Assembly (NCBI GenBank): GCA_025024175.1
Contig: QCXZ01000041.1
Coordinates: forward strand, 29,197,786 to 29,261,785
Direction of reading: 5' to 3'
Source of the DNA: Rhyzopertha dominica
Taxonomy: Eukaryota > Arthropoda > Insecta > Coleoptera > Bostrichidae
DNA length: 64,000 bases
Part shown: one piece after another, positions 11,230-20,491 of the stretch
How the letters are laid out: every line of letters begins with the position of its first letter
How positions within the stretch are numbered: the stretch's first letter is position 1
Program-made: the position numbers and the translations under genes
The notes under the pieces: model-generated
What the model saw: the letters and a program-made list of their open reading frames with translations, nothing else
Databases searched by the model: none
Told to the model about the DNA's origin: nothing

Positions 11230-12060
11230 CGTAACAAATGACGTGTCAAGCACACGGAGAAATTGGATTTAACAGTTTGACTGGTTTGCTCCTACCAGCC
11301 TACCTATCCAGCTGACAAGGAAACCAACAGAATTGCATACAGCAATGTTCATAACAATAATTGAACCAGAAGCATTGCAAATCTTCAGCAACTTCAACCT
11401 ATCGGAGGAAGAAAAGAATGATATTGCCACAATAAAAAGCAAGTTTGAGGCTTATTTTAACCCAAAAACCAATGTGTCGTTTGAAAGATGCAACTTTTTC
11501 GAGGCATTACAGGAAATGAGCCAATTGATAATTAAGAATCAAAACTGAAACTAAGATATGTGAATTTAGAAACCAGCATGGTGAACTCTGAAAAGATAAA
11601 ATTGTATTTGGAATCAGAGCAAATTAGCTACGAGAAAAATCACTAACTGAAGGAAGTCCAACTTTAGAAAGAGCTGCATCCATGTAGAGCTCGTGAACAA
11701 AGCAACTTATGAATTGAAGTCGCTAGTACTGGTAGAATTCGAATATAAAAAAAGTTTAACTAAGATAGAAAACATATAAGACTGTAGAAGGCACAGCACA
11801 TAAACCTGAGCATTCAGCAAGAAGCGTGAAAAATGCGCCAAAAAAGGACACAGAAAATGCTTCACTATAAAAGCAAGAAAAAAATGCGAAAAGAAAGTCA
11901 ATGAAGTCTAAGGTACTTAAAGTGACAAAGAAGTATATACTAATGCCATAAATAAACAAGAAGGTAAATAAAAAATTGGCAAGAACTAATAAAAGTAGGC
12001 AGCCAAAATTCTCCACCAAATTTGAGACGGAAGCCAGTGCAATGTATTACCGTTATTACG
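11230..12060 (+). pseudogene. Ty3/Gypsy gag (and possible protease) relic
   Basis: This is a decayed Gag polyprotein of a Gypsy-type element. The best part (about 11,284-11,547) is open and contains AMFITIIEPEALQIFSNFNL then SEEEKNDIATIKSKFEAYF and NPKTNVSFERCNFF, the capsid-region pattern of insect Gypsy gags (EALEIFNTF ... KFEAYCNPKKNVTFERF in the family). Next, with stops and frameshifts, come KDKIVFGI and a TLERAA segment, matching the family's DKIVFGI...LTLEKAL. Near 11,790-11,880 follows a damaged zinc knuckle (KCAKKGHRKC). Near 12,020, DGSQCNVLP resembles the protease active-site region DTGSQVNVLP with one residue lost. Reverse transcriptase and integrase were not found. The element is dead. 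Confidence 0.75.
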
Positions 12061-13344
12061 TAATGTGGAAAAATAGGAGTAATAAAAAGCAGCAACACAA
12101 CAGTCTTATCAGTTTTACAGACAATCTAATGATAGTGATATTTATGTTGGGTATTCGGTAAGCCGTACAAACCTGACTGGTTTAAATTACACGACATCAA
12201 AACTACAATCTTAAAAATGCTAATATTTTTAGGTTATGATTAGGTTAGGATGAAATGCAATTTAATCATTAAGCATTAAGCGGATAGGCAATGCGTGTGT
12301 ATTGTGAAAACTGAAAATAGGTAAGAAGAAGAAAATTAGCATTATAATGTGGTCGTTACAAGGCGATGACGCAGCATGACAGTCGTTTTTAGCAAAGGGC
12401 AAACTACAGTCACTAAATGATATACAGTAGCACAACATCCGCCATATTTGGAGTAAAAGTTTCGATGAGAACATTCAAATTTCGCAATGTTAATTTTACT
12501 TAGATTGGAATTGGCATAAGACCAAGATCAATAATGAAAACCCATTATTGATCAAGGTAGAGAAAAACAAACATTGGAAAATTTAAATGTTGATGCCAAA
12601 ATCTTTACTCCAAATACAGTATTTTATATTTTATAAGACAAAGCTGGCGCTGTTGTTGCTATTACCCTCAATTGAAAGCATTTAACTTGCTCCACTTCTA
12701 GCTCAACAGCTTACATTCTGTTTAAATTGGCGAAACGATCAGTAGACTTCAAATCTTAATCACTTTCTTTCTAATGTCATTAAACTATTAAAACTGATTA
12801 AACTGTAAATGATCTAGCTAAATGCCATGTACAATACGGGCCAAGCAGGTACACCTTATGGCAAAGCTCAAAATGTAATCAGTAGCTTGAACCCGCTGTA
12901 GGCACTAATATAAAGTGACGGTGTAAAACCAGTTTAAACAGTTTATTTAATTGAAGCTGAAGTGATTCAACAACTTAACTGCGATGTAACGATAGATTTT
13001 GATTACAAACAAACGGTTAGCANCGCTCGAATTTAAAATCGACACCGACAAATATTTGTCAGTCACAAATACACTGCTGAAATTACCAACAACGTACTTG
13101 ATGTCGGTGTGAATGATCGAACGAGAAGAATCCTATCGGATTTTAAACATTCATTAAAAGCTAGGATTTTCAACACAAAACGTACTCTAAAAAGCGGTTT
13201 TCCCAATAGTCATGCAGATATTCGAGACAAACAGCATATCAGTATTTGTGTAAATTAATTTAGATTTTCGATATATCTTAGAGTAATAAATGAGAAACTC
13301 ACGGTTCACACCTAAATGTTTCGTTAATAATGTGTTCTAGTGTT
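12061..13344. other. No recognised feature; possibly decayed retroelement interior
   Basis: Purine-rich, AT-rich sequence in continuity with the Gypsy relic. I saw no RT, RNase H or integrase motif, so downstream pol is deleted or unrecognisable. A fragment near 13,025-13,060 reads EFKIDTDKY and might be another protease trace, but it is too short to call. Confidence 0.35.
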
Positions 13345-14085
13345 ACATCCTTGTGTTCGTGTTGCGGTTGTTATTGTTGTCGTTCTTACAGTCTTCAAGT
13401 AGTTTCGTGTATCTAGCCAAGTGTATACAAGAAGCTACACAATTGTACAGAAACCGTCTACGCAGCACATTGGCTCATGAAACAGATATATGGGGAGAAC
13501 GTTGTCCAGCACACATAAATCAAGCAAGAAAAATAAGAAAAAAGTCTGTAAATCACACGAGACATGTTGAAGTTCGGCAGGAGCTTGGAAGAAACTGCGA
13601 CCAAAATATAACTCATAAGAATCCCAGCGCCCTTAAACGGCTTGGAACAATAAGTCTTCAGTTGGAGAGAAGAAATCTTAGAGGCAACACCAGAAAGAAG
13701 GAATAAAATGAATCACTGTAATAGTATAATTTTGTCTAGAGACGAGGAAGCAATGGAAATAAGCCCACGGCCGTAAAGAATCTCTAATGTCTAATATATA
13801 AAAAAATGCACACATTCAAGAATATTCCCGTAGATCACCCCAACTAAAGCTCCAGCAAGCAATCGGATAACCATAAATGAAATTACACAAGGAAACGGCA
13901 ACATCATGAAAGAGAAACCTAAACAAGATACAGAAATCAAACAACTACATAAAATTGTAAGTTATGTTCTTATGTTTGCGTTACTATTATCATTGTTGGG
14001 GTCGTTGGGGTAGTTATAGTGTAGCTCCATGTATCTAGTTAAGTGTATACAAGAAATTACACAATATGTACATAAAATCCTGGAA
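13345..14085. repeat. Diverged direct repeat, ~620 bp apart
   Basis: Segments at about 13,345-13,450 and 13,967-14,085 share order and wording: a GTT-rich stretch, TGTATCTAG, AAGTGTATACAAGAA and TACACAAT followed by GTACA. Later matches include CTTGGAA-AAACT and CCCTTAAACG-CTTAAACG (near 13,635 and 14,190). This is an old tandem duplication or two copies of one element. The 117-codon frame at 13,353-13,706 lies across the first copy, has no recognised domain and is not shared intact by the second. Confidence 0.5.
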
Positions 14086-14199
14086 GACGGAAACTACCCT
14101 CAAAGTTTAGAAGTAGCTTGGAAAAAACTATTCAAGAACTCCGAACAATGTAATCCTCAATGGAAAATGCCGACAGAATTTCAGCACTCTTAAACGACC

Positions 14200-14400
14200 T
14201 CCAAGAACAATGCAGCCGAGCCAAACCGACATCAAACACATGAAATACTAGGGACACATCTAAAGGAAAGAGGCAGACAATATGGAAGGCTTGGGAGCGA
14301 AGCGGAGACCAACGAAAAAGAGGAAGACCGTGCTTTACACGAAAAACAACTATAGCGAGGATAATTCAGAAGTCAGGGAAGAATGAAAACTAATCGGTAG
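14200..14400 (+). pseudogene. Possible LINE 3'-terminal coding relic
   Basis: With one stop and one frameshift this reads a MKY-stop-GHI block, an acidic linker and then KRGRP near 14,318-14,332. The pattern K-hydrophobic-GH-hydrophobic, 20-30 residues, KRGRGRP is common just before the stop of RTE- and Jockey-like LINE ORFs. An AATC-repeat tail follows 250 bp downstream, consistent with a LINE 3' end. The match rests on short motifs only. Confidence 0.35.
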
Positions 14401-14653
14401 AAAAGAAATCACAAGGTAACAAGAAATTAATCAAGCGAGTTTGATGGACCAATGATGTCAACAGCAGCAAGAAAACATTAGAAAAATATATGAATGTTAC
14501 CTATATAACCTACCCACTCAGTCCTTATATTTCCTTACATGCGCTAGGCAGTCGCGCTACTAGCAATCAGCATGTACTCCTCCAAACCAGCGTAGGCGGC
14601 CAGCCCGGCGCGGCGGTATATCCGGGAGTGGCAGAAATGCTGACCGTACACTG

Positions 14654-14679
14654 GTTTAATCAATCAATCAATCAATCTT
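14654..14679. repeat. (AATC)n microsatellite, ~5 units
   Basis: Five AATC units in a row follow a short GC-rich segment (14,595-14,640). Simple tails of this kind terminate several non-LTR retrotransposons, so it may mark the 3' end of the adjacent LINE relic. Confidence 0.8.
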
Positions 14680-15565
14680 AGTGTAAGGGAGTAGTTGTGT
14701 TTGTCGCATATTTGGTCTAAAACGAAGACTATAATCAGCTCGTAATATTTTTTTACACAAAGGTAGCCGAATCACCTCTGTATACACCGAGTGTTTCTCC
14801 TTCCTGTTCATGTATACCTAGCAAAATCCAAAACCTATTTTAGACAATCCTAATCATTATGTGACAAATCGAGGCCATTGCATAATTGATGACCTAAAAA
14901 GGTTTTTTGAAGATATGCCATTTAATGGTAATTAACAGTGCAGCTCATCCGTACGAACTTGAATTCGTTGGGAAAACAGCTACTTTTCCGAATCGGTTAT
15001 TCGCTATCCTTAGTAGATTTATCAATAGCCTAAACCAATATGATTTTTATGTTTCGTTTTCCGTTGAAGCCACCTTTCGTAAACGTGGATTATTATTCTG
15101 ATCACAATTCAAGTATTTATTGAATAAGTTGATAAAAAAATTTAGATGTTCAATAAGGAATAACGAGCATTTGAATGGGCTTATGTATAGTAATGTTTTG
15201 CAAAATCAACTGCAATAATTCTTACTATATACACGTCAAGGAGCATCTCATCAAAAGATTTTCAAATCAGTGGATTGGAAGAGGAGAGGGATACCATTTT
15301 CTTTGTGTTACCCTCACGGTAGCATGCACAACGGGCACATATTATTTGCCTTGAAAAATCCACAATACGTAGGCCAGTAATAAAGTGTTAAATAAAGCAT
15401 ATGTGGTCTAGAATATTTAAATAACTTCCCTCATAATTAATGAAATGACGAAAAAGACGAAGAAAACTGATAAAATAACTTTTAAGTTTGAAAAGTATGG
15501 TAGTAAATTGTGCATACTCTGTAGTAATGTACATCAATCAAGCTTGATTGACAATACTATTAGGT
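14680..15565. other. No recognised feature
   Basis: Only AT-rich sequence. The 64-codon frame at 14,907-15,101 has no motif. Confidence 0.45.
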
Positions 15566-15753
15566 TTAATAAAATAAAAATCAAAACCACTTAGTTGTTT
15601 CGCAGTATTTAATAATTTCTGAGAGATCTGTTTCGAATCTTTCGGTTCTTAGAGTATAATAACATAATAGAACCGAAAGGTTCGAAACAGATCTATCAAA
15701 AATTATTAAATACCGTAAAGCAAACAAGTGTTTTTTTATTATATTGATAAAAT
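15566..15753. repeat. 188-bp palindrome with paired hammerhead-like hairpins
   Basis: Left and right arms are reverse complements: TTAATAATTT, GATCTGTTTCGAATCTTTCG and GGTTCT on the left answer AGAACCGAAAGGTTCGAAAC, AGATCT and AAATTATTAAATAC on the right, around a ~20-bp centre at 15,650-15,670. Each arm forms AGAACC-GAAA-GGTTC-GAAACAG, the stem II and GAAA part of a hammerhead-like motif, though the CTGANGA block is damaged (CTAAGA on the left). The same hairpin occurs once more, unpaired, at 60,111. Architecture is as in the 3,582-3,881 palindrome but sequence differs. Confidence 0.75.
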
Positions 15754-15858
15754 GTTTCACTAAGGAATGCGAGTGGAATCAGTGAATGTTACTATTAAGT
15801 TTAATTTAATAAGTACCTGGACCTCTTGTATAATCAAAGATATGTTCCTGAAATGTGC

Positions 15859-15866
15859 TCTAGAAT
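15859..15866. repeat. Left 8-bp target-site duplication of the hAT-type element
   Basis: TCTAGAAT immediately precedes the terminal inverted repeat and is repeated exactly at 17,217-17,224 after the other end. Eight bases is the hAT signature. Confidence 0.9.
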
Positions 15867-17216
15867 CAGGGGCGCCGACTCCATGGGTGCTCGGGTGCTC
15901 CAGCACCCACGAGAAGTAAATTGTGGGTGCGGAGCACCCACGATCAAATAGGCTTCAACACATGTACCATAAATTCAAACTGACTTATCACAGGTATAAA
16001 AAAGAACTCTTTGTCAAATTTATCAAATTAGAGCGTCTACAGTGCTGTCAGATGATTCAAGCCTACCCAGCCTTGTTTTAGAATTTCTTGTGAAAGCAAG
16101 TACGTGGAAATGTTGCTCAGTTTTTTAATATCTGATATTTTTATTTATTATATTGGAATTTTGATTTATGTGAACCATTTGAAGTATTAATCTCTTGTTT
16201 GTATTACTTTCTTTATCCTAAATTTTCACATCATCCCACTTAATATGATGTCCATGTGTTCAGTAAGTGAGCATCTATCCCTTTGTTTAGTTATATCACT
16301 TTTGTAGACGGCCAATCTATTAACCATTCATTGTGATACCTGTCCTATGTGTACTTGCCTTCACAATCCTCACATTCCAAACATATATTATAGAACATTT
16401 GCATGATATTTTGCAGGTATTTTGATTTTAGTGTTGCGAGTAGGGTTGAGCCATGCTTCTTGTTCTCAATTGTAATTTTTATGTTTTCATTTTTTAAACG
16501 TTCTGAATAATTTTGTTGTCAATCCAGTAATGTTTGGTAGGGATACATACATTCTATGATCTACTGTTTGTAGGTTTTTGTCAACCATAGGATCATGATT
16601 TACCATCTGCCCCACGTCACTCTGCATACTACCGTTAGCTGTGTTTGCGTTACATGAAGTGTTGATAAGTCAGTAGTAGAATAGAAGATTTTATTTATCA
16701 ACGCTCTCGGGTATGAATTGTGTATTAATAAATTTTTCAATTTTTTAAATTTTTTTCAATAAATTATGAATATCTTATTTTAATAATTCTGTTTCATCTG
16801 TTTTACAAAGTTTATTTTAACTTGTGTCGAATGATTTGAAACGTAGTTTATATACCTCCCCGATGAGGTTGGTTTCCGTTACCAATACAATATTATTTTA
16901 TAATTTTTTCGTATATCTTTGGTTTCAAAAAAGAGTACTCCACATTCTACCTCTCGTTCTGTAGTGAATTGGACACAGTTTCTTTCATAAAAAAGTTTGT
17001 CGATGACTAATGCTGGTACCAACAAAGGCACTAGGACAAATCTAGCATTTTTGTACTTATTTTTTTCCTCTTACGTATCTTTCTATTTATATCATACATA
17101 TTTCTGTCATATTGCATGTGTACCTATTGAGCTCTATTNGACGGATTCATAGATACTATTTTCACGATTATGTTAGCATGAGCACCCACGAGGTTTTCTA
17201 AAAGCTGGCGCTCCTG
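15867..17216. mobile_element. hAT-type DNA transposon (non-autonomous, 1,350 bp) carrying a PLE fragment
   Basis: The left end reads CAGGGGCGCCGAC and the right end, reversed, CAGGAGCGCCAGC. Both carry GTGGGTGCT motifs inside the ends (several copies at 15,885-15,945; one at 17,180-17,190), and perfect TCTAGAAT duplications flank the whole unit. Imperfect short terminal inverted repeats, subterminal repeats and an 8-bp target duplication are diagnostic of the hAT superfamily. I found no hAT transposase frame. The interior is instead a minus-strand Penelope-like fragment, so either a PLE jumped into a short hAT MITE or the MITE acquired it. Only ~100 bp at the left and ~45 bp at the right look hAT-specific. 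It would need a transposase supplied elsewhere. Confidence 0.85.
16140..17040 (-). pseudogene. Penelope-like element relic: RT C-terminus plus GIY-YIG endonuclease
   Basis: On the minus strand, in several frames, I read the C-terminal half of a PLE protein in family order: REVECGVLFFETKDIRKN (RT palm/thumb region, ~16,970-16,910), RKPTSSGRYIN followed by SNHSTQVKINF (~16,885-16,810; family pattern WYRKPT-SGRY-NF-SNHP), LIHNSYPRALINK (~16,720), SLPNITGLTTKLF and NENIKI (linker before the endonuclease), then ECEDCEGKY and a frameshifted IGQ (GIY-YIG core with its Cys pair, ~16,380-16,345), CSLTEH, HHIKWDDVKI and DKESNTNKRLILQM. Many breaks make it inactive. The 5' part of the RT is absent, as expected for 5'-truncated PLE insertions. 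It lies wholly inside the ends of a hAT-type element. Confidence 0.85.
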
Positions 17217-17435
17217 TCTAGAATATAAAGAGTACAAAATAAAAAAATCCAACTGAGCTGTGGAAGGCGAAAGCTGGGATGAAGGATTCTGTACTAGTTA
17301 CTTGAACTTTTGTCTGTCACTGCTACTGTCCACTGCATTGTGAACTGAATGGTTGATTCCGACAAGGATAATCTTTGTTCCACAACTAATCCATTGATGT
17401 GCGCCCTTCTAACCGTTTGAGCTGTTTTGCTCTCA

Positions 17436-17457
17436 TGACCTGACCTGACCTGACCTA
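17436..17457. repeat. Short (TGACC)n run
   Basis: Four tandem TGACC-type units. A minor simple repeat. Confidence 0.7.
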
Positions 17458-17544
17458 AACTGTTTAGCATAAACTAGTAAAGTCAAATACATCATGAGCC
17501 AAATGAACATAAATATATCTTTTCTAAATCGGCTCCGCTCAATT

Positions 17545-17600
17545 CACACGGACCCTACGACTAGTTTCGCCCTTAAAGGTGCTCTTCAGGCCGGGATACC
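17545..17600 (-). ncRNA. Hammerhead-ribozyme-like motif (degenerate)
   Basis: On the minus strand: CTGAAGA (17,589-17,583), a bulged stem (GC-CCUU with AAGG-GC), then GAAAC, TA and GTC (17,568-17,559). The blocks match the hammerhead core CTGANGA/GAAA/GTC, with a 2-bp stem III (AC/GU) closed by TA. Flanks can pair weakly through GGG/CCC as stem I. It probably derives from a PLE or a related non-autonomous element. Confidence 0.5.
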
Positions 17601-19056
17601 GTACGAATTTATCACAACAGACTGCCGTCTCAACCGCAGAGTCTGGAACTGATGTGAAAGAGAACAAATACCTTTAAGGTCCTTAGATAGCGTTGAGGGC
17701 ATTAACTCTCTTGCACAACGGTGTGTACTATCTACTTTGCCTCAGCATGAACTCATGTGAACTGCAGATTACCTGATTCAGAATGTAAGCATGGGTTACA
17801 GAGTTCATGCAACAATGGCGCAAAGCGCCTTGCCCAAATAAAGAGTTAGGCCATGTCCGGTGCCGTCAGTGTAGCGTGTGTGTACACATCGGTCCTGTAA
17901 AATCTAATTGATCGCTTTAACGCGATTTGGGTTTGAATGGGAACTCTGCAGCTGGAGACTCGTCCGATTTCAGAATAAACACACTTAGAGCTCGCTAACC
18001 ATCTGTTTGCAGTTTAATTCCGAGTGTTTTCGTACGCTTTTTGCATCAGAAAGGCACCCATTTATGAAACACAATAATTCCGCTTTTCCTCGGGTTCAGG
18101 CTTTATCGCGCACGGAAAATTGAATGACTGCAAGGGCGTTAATTTCGCGGAATTATCGACGAGGCAAAGATGATGTTCGATGTGGAGGCGGTCGGTCGTA
18201 AATTTTGTACGTGCGAACCGCACAAATTATACTTTTCACCAACTGTAATTGTTTGAAGATATCGTGCGTGCCGGAAAACGCGGATTTATAACTTCCCGCT
18301 CTGAAAATACGGTTTTACATATTTTATGGTTGTTCTATGGCCGAGAAGGGTACGTCCAAACGATGCGAAGTGGAGCCCGTTGCTTTTGGTAACAGCCAAA
18401 CGGAAGTGATAACAGCAGTTACAACTTGCAGAGACAATAAATATAAAAAACGGATAAAAGGAATTATCGCTGGGATTTGTACTGTTTAAGGGTTGGCTTA
18501 CATGATTTAATAAAACATAAAACTCATGTATGCGTTATTTACGGACTACAAGACGAAATAATTTTTACTTACTGTTACTGATAATTTAATTGATTATTAC
18601 TTATTAAAATTAAATGAATTAGATTAATGTACTATGATTACGTTGATGCATAGTGACCGCGCGTAATTTTTAGAAGTTGTTCATTCCCTATCACCCGTTC
18701 TGTTATGTTTCTCTTATTTCAATAAATTTGCAAATGTTCAGAAGCAGTGCGATATACTGTGCGGTGTGCAGAATACAGATACGTACCTATATATGAATAA
18801 GCAATGCGCGACATAGTTGAAGGTTTATTTATTTCTTGTTCCTTTTTGAGCATGATTTAAATTAATAACTATAGGTATGCCAAAAATCCTGAACATTGAT
18901 CAAAACAAAATTTTAGCTTATAAATTGTAAGCATTGATAAAATTTTGAACCGAAAGCTTAGGAAAAGCAACCGAAAATATTATTTACTTGTATTAGGCTT
19001 TTTAGAATTACTTCATTGGCTTCCAAAGAGCACCCAGTGCGCGCATATGTTGACGC
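17601..19056. other. No gene recognised; GC-elevated island at about 17,990-18,430
   Basis: The first 250 bp may belong to the same element as the hammerhead-like motif. From ~17,990 to ~18,430 GC rises without a long open frame or repeats (for example GTGGAGGCGGTCGGTCGTAA near 18,182), comparable to the islands at 10.0-10.5 kb and 30.3-30.9 kb. It may be regulatory or conserved non-coding DNA. The rest is featureless. Confidence 0.35.
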
Positions 19057-19064
19057 GTGACTGG
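19057..19064. repeat. Left 8-bp target-site duplication of a second hAT-type element
   Basis: GTGACTGG here corresponds to GTGACTGA at 20,484-20,491 (7 of 8 identical), flanking the two ends of the element. Confidence 0.75.
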
Positions 19065-19190
19065 TAGGGTTGGGTTGTTCATGACCAAGTCGTTCAAATT
19101 GAACGATTCTTGCCTTGATTCGTTTGATACTGCATCGTTCGTATAACGTTCATAGTCTAGAGACGATGCTACGAGAGCACAGTGTATTTA

Positions 19191-20130
19191 CAGGGTGATA
19201 CAAAAAAACCTTCAACAACGTTTTTGTATCATAACAGCTTCATTAACATCAAAAATGATAAACCAACAATTAATAACAATAATATGGTATTTTAGCAAAA
19301 TGGTTTCGAAATTGCTTCCCATAGCGGCGACACAACGCCAGACGTATCTCATTGTTTCAGCGATGGGCCGCAGGTCCTCCGGCGACAATCAGTCCTACTC
19401 CTGACGCACCGACCTCCTCAGCGACTCCAAAGTTTTGTGGCGTGTAGCACAGGCCCTGACCTCCAGAATGTACTACAAGCTGTAGTCCATCGGGGTTTTG
19501 GCGGTTGTGGTCCTGGTCCACGGTAAACAGCTTCTCGTCCGTGAAGAGGATGCGCCCCCACCGCTGACCAGCAGCCCGACGCTTGAGTTGACGACATCTC
19601 TCAAGCCGCACGTGCTTGTTTTCTTCTGTAAGAAGCTGAACTTCATGGAGTTTCTAGGGCTTCAGGGTTTGAGCTCCTCTTTCGCCATTCACCGAACAGC
19701 TTCGCGATTGATTCCGCTCTCATGGGTGATTTTTCGCATGGAGACCCTAGGATTTCGGGCGATTCGCTTCTTGGTGATTTTGCGATTCCAGGAGATGTTG
19801 ACGGCATGCTTCTTGCCGTTTCCTGGGCGGCGGCCAGCTTGGCCGAGCTCCTTAAACTGTTTGATGGTCTGACCAACGATCGCCGGATCGATTTGGAGCG
19901 AACGCGCGATCTCACAGTTTCGCTTTTTCAGCTCATATAACGCCAAAATTTGTGCACATTGACTTGTCATCCACAAAATAGTATTGAACAAACAGAAAAG
20001 CATGAAAATACATAGAGTTGTAGAAAAAAAACAGGATGAATCCGACATAAAAACTGGAACGAAAAAGTTCAAAACAATGGCGTTAAAATTTAAAAAAAAA
20101 AACTTATTGACTTTATTTTGTGTCGCCCGG
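19191..20130 (-). mobile_element. Tc1/mariner-type transposon, internally deleted, nested in the hAT MITE
   Basis: Left end (after TA at 19,189-19,190): CAGGGTGATACAAAAAAACC. Right end reversed (before TA at 20,131-20,132): CCGGGCGACACAAAATAAAG. These imperfect terminal inverted repeats and the TA duplication are the mariner hallmark. The interior holds a minus-strand transposase with the catalytic middle removed. At 940 bp it is shorter than a full element (usually 1.2-1.4 kb), in line with the deletion. Confidence 0.85.
19260..19970 (-). pseudogene. Tc1/mariner transposase, internally deleted
   Basis: Translation probably began at the Met at 19,970 (MTSQCAQILALYELKKRN). The N-terminus has a paired helix-turn-helix pattern: CEIARSLQIDPAIVGQTIKQ, GRRPG, then KKRIARNPRVSMRKITHESG and INREAVR. 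After a frameshift near 19,690, the first catalytic aspartate lies in RILFTDEKLFTVDQDHNRQN (~19,560-19,500). The reading then jumps straight into the C-terminal block MDYSL, then ARACATRHKTLESLRRS-type sequence and PEDLRPIAETMRYVWRCVAA in another frame. The segment normally between them, with the second (QQDGAPAH-type) and third (SPDLNP-type) catalytic aspartates, is missing. The protein is non-functional. Confidence 0.85.
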
Positions 20131-20491
20131 TATATACTGTGACGAGAGACTACTTTCACTTTCAATTCGTGATCTAGAAGAACAATCCTAAATCACTAAA
20201 TTTAGAACAACCGAACTTGTGCAGTTTGAGAAGTGTACGACTGTTTACAGTGTTCTACGAGAACGAACCTTTTTTAAGTAGCTGCGATTAGTACGGAATA
20301 TTAAAGCTGTACTTGCAAATAAGGTAAACGACTATTCGTCACGTCACGTGGGGACACGTTGCGCTCTCTAAGCAGGTCTAACAGCTCGGTAACTCGTTCT
20401 CGGTAACGATTTATGAACGATTTGTATGATCCGAGTCTAGCAATTGATTGAACGACTTGAATCGAATCTAATGTTCATCTCTAGTGACTGA

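Larger units (their letters stand above)
19065..20483. mobile_element. hAT-type MITE, interrupted by a mariner-type element
   Basis: The left end is TAGGGTTGGGTTGTTCATGA and the right end, reversed, TAGAGATGAACATTAGATTC, the TAGAGATG-like start seen in many hAT elements. Copies of TCGTTCA or its complement cluster inside both ends (19,091-19,152 and 20,225-20,460) as subterminal repeats. 8-bp flanking duplications agree except for one base. Without the nested mariner the hAT sequence is only ~480 bp and codes for nothing, so it is a non-autonomous MITE. The interruption shows that the hAT insertion is older than the mariner insertion. Confidence 0.8.

Noticed and set aside
12225..12246. Insect telomeric repeat (TTAGG)
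   Set aside because: Only two or three interrupted TTAGG-like words; not an array.
13353..13706. 117-codon frame as a real protein
   Set aside because: It lies over one copy of an old direct repeat, the second copy does not keep it open, and no motif is present.
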